This document shows positions 33,855 through 40,840 of a stretch of 64,000 nucleotides of DNA, one piece after another. The notes under the pieces are model-generated. The model had not been told where the DNA came from, did not search any database, and worked only from the letters and a program-made list of their open reading frames with translations. How positions within the stretch are numbered: position 1 is the first letter of the stretch; each line of letters begins with the position of its first letter. The position numbers and the translations under genes are program-made. Source of the DNA: Candidatus Euphemobacter frigidus (GTDB taxonomy: Bacteria; Auribacterota; Erginobacteria; Erginobacterales; Erginobacteraceae); assembly GCA_030765805.1 (NCBI GenBank), contig JAVCDH010000048.1, forward strand, positions 1 through 64,000, in the 5' to 3' direction.

Positions 33855-34143
33855 AAAGTGACTAAAGTTCGAAGTGAGCTAAAGTGAACTAAAGTGAACT
33901 AAAGTTTACCCGCCGTAGCTATGTAATAGCGAAGGAGGGTGACTAAAGTGAACTAAAGTGACTAAAGTGAACTAAAGTGAATTAAAGTGACTAAAGTGAA
34001 CTAAAGTGACTAAAGTGACTAAAGTGAACTAAAGTGACTAAAGTGAACTAAAGTGACTAAAGTGAACTAAAGTGACTAAAGTGAACTAAAGTTCGAACTT
34101 AAGTCACTCCGAACTTTAGTCACTTCGAACTTTAGTCACTTTA
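33855..34143. repeat. Long GTGA(A)CTAAA minisatellite between pilC and the sigma-54 activator gene
   Basis: About twenty direct units of 9 (GTGACTAAA) or 10 (GTGAACTAAA) bases, largely alternating, fill the gap between pilC and the activator gene. Near 34093 the array turns at the palindrome AGTTCGAACT into inverted units that run into the activator's stop codon. A different short repeat (CCCGCCGTAGCTATG... GCGAAGGAGGGTG) is lodged at about 33909-33942. No gene is present. Confidence 0.9.
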
Positions 34144-34144
34144 G

Positions 34145-35530
34145 TCACTGCCGATTGATCTCTATCCCATACTCCCTTATTTTCTTGTAAAGAGTAGCCC
34201 GGGAGATTCCCAATCCCTTGGCCGCCTGACTTATGTTCATTTCGGTCTGGCGGAGCGTCTTTTCGATTGCTTCTTTCTCCACTTCAGCCAGCGAATGGAT
34301 CGCCATTCCGTTGGTCGGTGTTCCTTCCTCCAACCCGGATCCTTTCGCCGGCAGACGCGTTCCGGGCCGACGCCGCTCCGGGATAATGTGGGAGGCATCG
34401 ACCACTCCTCCACCTGTCAGGATAGCGGCCCGCTTGACGACATTCTCCAGATGTCGGATATTTCCCGGCCAGTAATAGCCGAGGAGCTTATTCGAAGCCG
34501 CCAGGGTTACCGCGGTAATCTTTCGGGAAGCAGTTCGATTAAACTCTCTCAATATGTGGGCCGTCAGCAAAGGTAGATCCTCCATCCTCTCGCGGAGCGG
34601 GGGGAGGACCAATGGAAAAGCGCTCAGGCGGTAGAAGAGGTCTTCCCGGAAGCGGCCCCTGGAGACATTCTCTTCCAGGTCCCGGTTGGTGGCGGCGATG
34701 ATCCTCACATCCACCGTAATCTGCTGGCGTCCCCCTACACGCTCAAATGTGCGACCTTCGAAGACTCGCAGTACCTTAGCTTGTGTAGCGGGACTCATGT
34801 CGCCGATCTCATCAAGAAAAAGGCAGCCATGATCGGCTTGTTCAAAGCGCCCTATTACCCGGGTATCGGCGCCGGTGAACGATCCTTTCTCATGCCCAAA
34901 GAGTTCGCTCTCCAGGAGGGTCTCGGGAATGGCGGCACAGTTGACGGAGACAAAAGGCTTATCCATCCTGCTGCTCTGCTGGTGGATCGCCCGAGCCACC
35001 AGTTCCTTGCCGGTTCCGCTCTCTCCCTGAATCAAGACCGTTATATCCTGGTCTTTTACCTTATGGATCAGTGTAAATAACTCCAGCAAAACGGGAGAGA
35101 GCCCGATAATATCTTGGAATCCGGCCGGGCCGGCAAAGAACGGTGTCTTTCTTTCTTCCTGAAGTAGAGAACCGTCGGCCAGAAGAAGCATCCCCACAAT
35201 CTTCTGCAGTTCCGGTCTGGAAAGCAGGACCGGACCAATATCCCAGCTCTTCTTCCGGGTGGTATCGTGAGGAGGAAGTTCCGAACCTTCCGGCGCCGCC
35301 AGGACTATAGGAAGGTCGGGATAATCATTTTTTAGCATTCCGCTTAGAGCAAAGCCCGAGATCAGGGGGAGGTCAAGACGGCAGATAACACCGGAGATAT
35401 TCTTTAACTGGACGATCTGGAGCGCTGTAAACCCCTCTCGGATATGTTGGAATGGAACATCCCATTTTCGGAGTGAATCACACCAACGCCCCAACTGGGC
35501 TTTGTCATGGTTAACCAGGAGAATAGACAT
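34145..35530 (-). CDS. Sigma-54-dependent activator with degenerate receiver domain (PilR-like)
   Basis: The 461-residue protein has a receiver-like domain (1-115), an AAA+ domain (about 145-385) and a Fis-type HTH ([24 protein letters not shown]). The AAA+ part shows Walker A (GESGTGKE), GSFTGA (a variant of GAFTGA that contacts sigma-54), Walker B ([10 protein letters not shown]) and the R-finger region. In the receiver the acidic pocket reads Val-Asn-His-Asp. The residue four before the conserved Pro ([10 protein letters not shown]) is Arg in place of the phosphorylated Asp, and the conserved Lys is Arg (LLSRPEL). It is therefore probably not controlled by phosphorylation. The major pilin's sigma-54 promoter is the obvious target. 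Confidence 0.85.
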   Translation of the reverse strand: MSILLVNHDKAQLGRWCDSLRKWDVPFQHIREGFTALQIVQLKNISGVICRLDLPLISGFALSGMLKNDYPDLPIVLAAPEGSELPPHDTTRKKSWDIGPVLLSRPELQKIVGMLLLADGSLLQEERKTPFFAGPAGFQDIIGLSPVLLELFTLIHKVKDQDITVLIQGESGTGKELVARAIHQQSSRMDKPFVSVNCAAIPETLLESELFGHEKGSFTGADTRVIGRFEQADHGCLFLDEIGDMSPATQAKVLRVFEGRTFERVGGRQQITVDVRIIAATNRDLEENVSRGRFREDLFYRLSAFPLVLPPLRERMEDLPLLTAHILREFNRTASRKITAVTLAASNKLLGYYWPGNIRHLENVVKRAAILTGGGVVDASHIIPERRRPGTRLPAKGSGLEEGTPTNGMAIHSLAEVEKEAIEKTLRQTEMNISQAAKGLGISRATLYKKIREYGIEINRQ

Positions 35531-35532
35531 AG

Positions 35533-35602
35533 CTTAAGTGACTAAAGTGAACTAAAGTGAACTAAAGTGACTAAAGTGACTAAAGTGAACTAAAGTGAAC
35601 TG
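35533..35602. repeat. GTGA(A)CTAAA minisatellite upstream of the activator gene
   Basis: Seven or so direct 9- and 10-base units lie between the ExeA-like gene and the activator start. The array ends three bases from the activator's ATG side, so it occupies its ribosome-binding region. Confidence 0.85.
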
Positions 35603-35646
35603 AAACGGCAAAAGTTAAGGAGCATAGTAAACCCGAAGATCCTCGA

Positions 35647-36486
35647 CTACAATTTTTCCCCGGTAAAAATTGTTTCTCCGAAGATTTTGCCGGATTCCCG
35701 GAAGATCTCCTTATCAATGATATCTTTCTTCCGGGCGAATCCGGTCATCAGGCAGGCGTCACAGATATGGTTGACGCGGCGGGGGATCCCACCGCTCGCT
35801 GAATGAATCAGTTTAAAGACATTGTCCTGGAAGAGTGGTTCCTCCCGGCCCGCTATTTTCAGCCGGTGGGTGATATATTCCCGGGTCTCCTTCTCTTTCA
35901 GCGCCTCCAGATGGCACTTCACCGCGATCCTCTGTTCCAACTGCCTGAGATTCTTCACCTTCCCGGCGAGTTCGGGCTGCCCGACCATGATAAGCGTCAG
36001 CAGGAATTTTTCCTTGGTCTGAAAGTTAAGGAGCAGCCTCATCTTCTCAAAGATCCGCTCATCAGTAATCGCGTGCGCTTCATCAACGATAACAACGGTA
36101 TCCTTGCCTTCGCGATTGTTCTCGATAAGGAGCATCTGGAGCGACTCCAGGAGGGCGTCCTCCAAAAGTTCCGTTTTCCTGGTGGGCAGTTCACTGTATT
36201 TTAAGGTTCTGACTATCGCCCGAAAGAACTCCGCTCCGGAAGCGGGGGGAGAGGTCAGGTAAGCGAAAGAGTACCTGCCCCGGCTGAGAGAATCAAGCAA
36301 GGCGCGGGCGATAAAGGTCTTACCACAACCGTAGACACCCGTCAGCATTGCCGCCCCCATGTTCTCCCTCACCGCGTAGGTCAGCTTCATCAGAGCGTCG
36401 GAGTATTGAGTGAAAGGACAGAGAAATTTAGGGTCGGGGGTATTTTTAAACGGTTTCTCTTTGAGTTTCCAGTATGATTCGTACAT
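35647..36486 (-). CDS. ExeA/MshM-like AAA+ ATPase
   Basis: The 279-residue protein begins MYESYWKLKEKPFKNTPDPKFL, the hallmark of the ExeA/GspA family. It has Walker A (GVYGCGKT), Walker B (VVIVDEAHAI), sensor 1 (LTLIMVGQPEL) and the QRIAVKCHLEALKEKETREYI segment. It lacks the C-terminal membrane helix and peptidoglycan-binding domain of ExeA and so resembles the shorter MshM form. Such ATPases help install the secretin or organise pilus assembly. It lies between pilB and the activator gene on the same strand. Confidence 0.85.
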   Translation of the reverse strand: MYESYWKLKEKPFKNTPDPKFLCPFTQYSDALMKLTYAVRENMGAAMLTGVYGCGKTFIARALLDSLSRGRYSFAYLTSPPASGAEFFRAIVRTLKYSELPTRKTELLEDALLESLQMLLIENNREGKDTVVIVDEAHAITDERIFEKMRLLLNFQTKEKFLLTLIMVGQPELAGKVKNLRQLEQRIAVKCHLEALKEKETREYITHRLKIAGREEPLFQDNVFKLIHSASGGIPRRVNHICDACLMTGFARKKDIIDKEIFRESGKIFGETIFTGEKL

Positions 36487-36510
36487 GTTAAAATTTTTTT
36501 CCGCAAATTT

Positions 36511-38340
36511 TTATTTAGAGAGCCAGCTGGTTATCTTCCGCTGGTAATCCTCGACGTCCTTCTCCGCCAGGATGACGCCTTGATCACGTATCTTCTCTTT
36601 CAGATCAATCGGGATCAACTCCGCCTCCCCTTCTTCAACCGGGGGAACCTGTTCCGGGCGGCCAAGATCAACCATGATCCCGGTCGCACGGCTCATCTCT
36701 TCAACCGTGGTAATCCCGCTCAGCACCTTATCAAGAGCGTCATCTTTCATGAAGACCGCTCCATCCTTCTGAGCCTGTTTCTTGAGCTCCTCCACGGATG
36801 CCTTCTTGAGAATGAGGTGCCGGATCTCGCTGGTAACATCGATAAGTTCCAGGATGGCGATCCGCCCCTTGTAACCGGTCCCCCGGCAGTATTCACATCC
36901 TTTGCCCCGGTGAAACTTGATCCCCGGGTCAAGACCGAACTGCTTCAGGAGCAGCGGATCGGGGTCATAACTCTCCTTGCACTCCGGGCAGATCTTCCGG
37001 ACCAGGCGTTGAGCCATAATCCCCTCCAGGGCCGCGGCGACCAGAAATGGTTCCACCCCCATGTGGATCATCCGGGGAGCAGCTCCGGTCGCGTCATTGG
37101 TGTGAAGGGTGCTGAAGACAAAGTGCCCGGTCAGGGCCGCCTGAATCGCGATCTCCGCCGTCTCAACGTCGCGGATCTCGCCGATCATTATAATATCCGG
37201 GTCCTGCCGAAGAATGGACCGGAGGCCGTTGGCAAAGGTTACGCCGATCTTCCGGTTAACCTGGACCTGACGGATCAATTTCAGCCGATACTCCACCGGA
37301 TCTTCCACGGTAATGATATTTTTATCCAGGCTGTTGACCGTCTGGAGGGCGGCATAGAGCGTGGTGGTCTTGCCGGAGCCGGTTGGTCCGGTATTCAAGA
37401 GGAGGCCATGGGGACGAAAGATAATCTCCTTAAACTTTTTAAGCACGGCTTCGGAGAAACCCAACTGTTCGAGACCGATGGCGATACTCTGGGGATTGAG
37501 GATCCGCAAGACCACGTTCTCCCCGAAGACGGTAGGGAGGATGGAGACCCGAACATCAATATTGTTTCCTTCCACCCGCATCCGGATATGACCATCCTGA
37601 GGTTTCCGGGTCTCGGCGATATTCAGGTTACTCATCACCTTTATCCGGGAGGTGATGGCGGCTTTCAGATGCTTGGGAGGAGACGGAACTTCATAAAGAA
37701 CTCCGTCAATCCGGAACCGGATTCGGAGAACATGCTCATCGGGTTCAATATGAATATCACTGGCTTCGTCCCGCACGGCCTGGGCGAAGATCAGGTTCAC
37801 CAGTTTGGTAATCGGCGCCTCATCGGTCAGATCTTTCAGTTCCGGGATCTCTTCTTCTTCTTCTTTTAACCGGGTCACATCCAGGCCTTCGATCATCTCC
37901 TCTACCGATCCGAGTTTTCTGAAGTAACCGTCGATGATCTTCAATATGTCCTCTTCCGCGCTCAGATACGGATCGACGGAGAGATCGGTATACCCGCTTA
38001 CCTGGTCGATAGCTTCAACATTTCGGGGATCGGCCATTGCCAATCCCAGGTTATTTTCCATGGAGAAGACGGGGATAACGCAGAATTTACGGGCCATCTC
38101 CTCCGGCAGCAACGCGAGTTGCTCTTCTTCAATCGTAAAATTCTTCAGATCGATATAGGCCACCCCCAGTTCATCCGCGATCGATTCATAGACCTGGTCT
38201 TTAGTTAGAAAACCCAGTTCAATGAAAGCCTGTTGGATCGGGCTGGTCCCGGACTTTTCCGCTTCGGCCAGTTGTTCCGGATTGATCAAGCCCTGTTTCA
38301 TCAAACGGGCGACGATTTTTTCTTTATCCGTTTCAAACAT
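36511..38340 (-). CDS. pilB: Pilus extension ATPase PilB
   Basis: The 609-residue protein has a GspE N-terminal domain (1-150; GFLTKDQVYESIADELGVAYIDL), Walker A (GPTGSGKTTTLYAALQTV), an Asp box (ITVEDPVEYRLKLIRQVQVN), Walker B (DPDIIMIGEIRDVETAEIA), a His box (GHFVFSTLHTNDATGAAPRMIHMG) and the zinc tetracysteine (CPECKE...CEYCRG) of extension ATPases. A C-terminal extension of about 40 acidic residues is unusual. PilB powers pilin polymerisation. It is followed by the ExeA-like gene on the same strand. Confidence 0.95.
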   Translation of the reverse strand: MFETDKEKIVARLMKQGLINPEQLAEAEKSGTSPIQQAFIELGFLTKDQVYESIADELGVAYIDLKNFTIEEEQLALLPEEMARKFCVIPVFSMENNLGLAMADPRNVEAIDQVSGYTDLSVDPYLSAEEDILKIIDGYFRKLGSVEEMIEGLDVTRLKEEEEEIPELKDLTDEAPITKLVNLIFAQAVRDEASDIHIEPDEHVLRIRFRIDGVLYEVPSPPKHLKAAITSRIKVMSNLNIAETRKPQDGHIRMRVEGNNIDVRVSILPTVFGENVVLRILNPQSIAIGLEQLGFSEAVLKKFKEIIFRPHGLLLNTGPTGSGKTTTLYAALQTVNSLDKNIITVEDPVEYRLKLIRQVQVNRKIGVTFANGLRSILRQDPDIIMIGEIRDVETAEIAIQAALTGHFVFSTLHTNDATGAAPRMIHMGVEPFLVAAALEGIMAQRLVRKICPECKESYDPDPLLLKQFGLDPGIKFHRGKGCEYCRGTGYKGRIAILELIDVTSEIRHLILKKASVEELKKQAQKDGAVFMKDDALDKVLSGITTVEEMSRATGIMVDLGRPEQVPPVEEGEAELIPIDLKEKIRDQGVILAEKDVEDYQRKITSWLSK

Positions 38341-38346
38341 AAAATC

Positions 38347-38742
38347 TTATCCATTAATCTTCGACTCGGTTAGCAATCTCTCGATCCGTGAAATCAGATC
38401 AGCCGATTTAAATGGCTTAACCAGGTAATCATCCGCGCCCGCGCTCTTCCCCATATCTTTATCCATATCCTGTCCCCGGGCGGAGAGAATAAGGATCGGG
38501 ATGTGGGAATAACGGTTATCAAACTTCAGAAGGCGTGCTACTTTATAACCATCCATCTTCGGGAGCATCAGATCAAGAATAATCAGATCAGGGTCCAGCG
38601 AGCGCGCCTTCTTTAAAGCTTCCAGGCCGTCCTCCGCTATCAGAACCTCGTAGCCGCTTGCCCGAAGACGGATGGAAAGACTATCCAGTAGATCCGGTTC
38701 GTCATCAACCAGTAAAATTGTTTTTTTCGCTTCCGGCATCAT
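38347..38742 (-). CDS. Stand-alone response regulator (CheY/PilG/PilH-like)
   Basis: The 131-residue protein is a complete receiver domain: acidic pair in ILLVDDEPDLL, phosphoacceptor Asp in LIILDLMLPKMDG, Thr/Ser position in ILILSARG, and Lys in DDYLVKPF. No output domain follows. GGGAGGAAG precedes two adjacent ATGs. The stop of the histidine-kinase gene lies 26 bases upstream and pilB starts 7 bases downstream. It probably receives phosphate from the hybrid kinase and acts on the pilus motors. Confidence 0.88.
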   Translation of the reverse strand: MMPEAKKTILLVDDEPDLLDSLSIRLRASGYEVLIAEDGLEALKKARSLDPDLIILDLMLPKMDGYKVARLLKFDNRYSHIPILILSARGQDMDKDMGKSAGADDYLVKPFKSADLISRIERLLTESKING

Positions 38743-38767
38743 TACTTCCTCCCGGTTAATCGGGCGG

Positions 38768-40516
38768 TTAAACAGACTCAGCCTTCGTCACCTCAGCTCC
38801 ACGCCCGGGCACGGATGCCTTATCTTTTTCCAGCACTCCGGTCGCCGCCGCGACAAATTCATTCATGCTGACCGGCTTGCGAAGGGTGGGCAGCATGTCT
38901 TCTCCCAAATTATCCAGCCGATCCTGATCCAGGCCGTAGCCGGTTAAGATAATAACCGGGATATTGCAGGTCTGTTTATTCTGCCTGAGACGCCCCAGCA
39001 CTTCATAGCCACTCATCTTGGGCATGACTATATCCAGAATTATAAGATCGGGGGCATCCTGGAAAGCCTTCATCACCGCTTCTTCGCCATTATAGGCGAT
39101 TGAGAGGCGATAATGAAGGGGCTCTAAAAAATCCTTGTACATCTCGACCAGATCCGGGTCGTCATCGACTAGCAGTACCCGGGGGGCCAATGCTTTGGGG
39201 AGCGAGATGATGAACTTGCTTCCCGCGCCCAATTGACTCTCGACCCATATCTCACCGCGATGAAGGCCGACGATCTCACGGGAGATGGCCAGCCCCAAGC
39301 CGGTCCCCTGCCGGCCGAAGGTTTCGCTCTGGCGGATCTGCTGAAACCGGTCGAAGATCCTCTCCTGATCCTGGGGGCTGATTCCGATGCCGGTATCCTG
39401 GACCCAGAGCAACACATTCTTTTCCTGATCCTGGGCGCCGATTGAGATCTCACCTCCTTCCGGTGTGAATTTTATGGCATTCCCCACCAGATTGGTCAGG
39501 ACCTGGATAATCTGGTCCGGGTCGGCATAGATACTGGGAAAGGTGTCAGCAAGCACCGTCTTGAGCCTGATCTTCTTCTTCTGGGCCGTAAACTTGAGAT
39601 TATCCCGAACCTGGATAATCAAGTCCTGGAGATTAACCAGTTTCTTTTCCAGGGTGATCTTACCTTCATCAGCGCTGGATACTAACAGTAAATTCTCTAT
39701 GATCCGGGTCAAACGATCGATATTAAAACGGACCCGGGTGCAGTACTCAGTCTGCTCTTCGTTTAACTTCCCCGGGATGCCGTCTATTAGCAGAGCAATG
39801 AACTCTCTCATCGCGGTCAGCGGAGTGCGCAGCTCGTGGGAGACATGAGAGACGAATTTATTCTGAAGCTCCTCAATCTTCTTGCTCTCTGAAATGTCCC
39901 GGGCGATCCCCATTATCCCGGTAATTTCTCCATCGGAGTTCCGGACCGGAGAATTAGCTAAAGCCAGATCGATGATTCTCCCATCGGCGCAGATCGCTTC
40001 AAGGTCGAAACGGGGAGAACCCCCTTTTAAGGTCTCCCAGCAGTATTTAATCGCTTCATCACGAACATTGGGGGTAATCAGATCGTACAGAGAACGGCCA
40101 ATCCATTCGTTGCTCTTATACCCCAGTATCTCTTCAAACTTGTTGTTTGTCTCGACGAAAAGGCTCTGTGAATCCAGCAGGAAGATAACGTCATTGGCCT
40201 GATCGAGAAGATTCTTATACCGCTCTTCGGTGTTAACCAGCTTTTTCTCGCTATCACGGAGGGTGGCGGTCAATTTCTCGCCAATAGCTTGATACCTCAT
40301 GCGATTTTGCCGGGCAAAACCGCTCAGCAGCCCGATGATCAGACCCATTAGCAGAAACATCACCCAGATCAGGTCTAAATTGGCAATATGCTGAAGATAT
40401 CCCTTTAAGGCTACCCCGACAAACGCCCCCATCAGGGTTCCCACCAGCACATTTTCCAGGACCAAGCGACCTACCTGTATCTTCCTTGATAAAAAATCAA
40501 ATAACTTGTTGGACAT
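38768..40516 (-). CDS. Hybrid sensor histidine kinase (two helices, PAS, HisKA, HATPase, receiver)
   Basis: I start at the ATG at 40516 (MSNKLFDF); a TTG two codons upstream is possible. The 582-residue protein has two N-terminal helices with almost no periplasmic loop and a PAS domain (YKNLLDQANDVIFLLDSQSLFVETNNKFEEILGY). The H box is FVSHVSHELRTPLTAM, the N box NLVGNAIKFTPEGG, and the G boxes DTGIGISPQDQERIFDRFQ and GTGLGLAI. A C-terminal receiver holds the acidic pair VDDDPDL and phosphoacceptor LIILDIVMPKMSG. With so little outside the membrane it probably senses a cytoplasmic or membrane signal. The neighbouring response regulator and pilB imply control of pilus function. Confidence 0.9.
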   Translation of the reverse strand: MSNKLFDFLSRKIQVGRLVLENVLVGTLMGAFVGVALKGYLQHIANLDLIWVMFLLMGLIIGLLSGFARQNRMRYQAIGEKLTATLRDSEKKLVNTEERYKNLLDQANDVIFLLDSQSLFVETNNKFEEILGYKSNEWIGRSLYDLITPNVRDEAIKYCWETLKGGSPRFDLEAICADGRIIDLALANSPVRNSDGEITGIMGIARDISESKKIEELQNKFVSHVSHELRTPLTAMREFIALLIDGIPGKLNEEQTEYCTRVRFNIDRLTRIIENLLLVSSADEGKITLEKKLVNLQDLIIQVRDNLKFTAQKKKIRLKTVLADTFPSIYADPDQIIQVLTNLVGNAIKFTPEGGEISIGAQDQEKNVLLWVQDTGIGISPQDQERIFDRFQQIRQSETFGRQGTGLGLAISREIVGLHRGEIWVESQLGAGSKFIISLPKALAPRVLLVDDDPDLVEMYKDFLEPLHYRLSIAYNGEEAVMKAFQDAPDLIILDIVMPKMSGYEVLGRLRQNKQTCNIPVIILTGYGLDQDRLDNLGEDMLPTLRKPVSMNEFVAAATGVLEKDKASVPGRGAEVTKAESV

Positions 40517-40524
40517 AACCAAAC

Positions 40525-40746
40525 CTATGATCGAATATCCACGATGATGTTCTTTGACTTCAAAAAGTCGAATAACTTATTGATCTCTTCCTCCACCCCC
40601 TCCAGTTTGATGTAGGCCCAACCGGTATCGGTAGAGAAAGAGGCTTCGATAATTGTGGGGACAACCTCAAACCGTTTTATCATTTCATAGAAGACCGGTT
40701 CATCTTTATAAGTTTTCGGCATTGTGAGTTCTACCATTACACGCAT
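40525..40746 (-). CDS. Small NIL-domain protein
   Basis: GAGAGGTG fixes the start at 40746, giving 73 residues (MRVMVELTMPKTYKDEPVFYEMIKRF...). The pattern of a beta strand, EPVFYEMIKRFEVVPTIIEA, WAYIKLEG and a final helix matches the NIL domain, an ACT-like ligand-binding fold found at the end of methionine-transporter ATPases and as small free proteins. Only 8 bases separate its stop from the kinase start. The ligand is unknown. Confidence 0.75.
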   Translation of the reverse strand: MRVMVELTMPKTYKDEPVFYEMIKRFEVVPTIIEASFSTDTGWAYIKLEGVEEEINKLFDFLKSKNIIVDIRS

Positions 40747-40840
40747 TTTGTACACCTCTCTGCTGTTACCTAAAGTCAATTATTATAATAACATATTTTT
40801 CCCCCTTGTCACGACGTTTTAGTCATAACGAGGAAAAAAA

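Noticed and set aside
33855-34143. Tandem array that could be mistaken for a CRISPR
   Set aside because: Units are only 9-10 bases, directly abutting, with no unique spacers, and no cas gene is nearby. It is a minisatellite.
36580-37869. 429-codon plus-strand frame opposite pilB
   Set aside because: pilB on the other strand has all its motifs; the long antisense frame is a product of GC-biased codon use.
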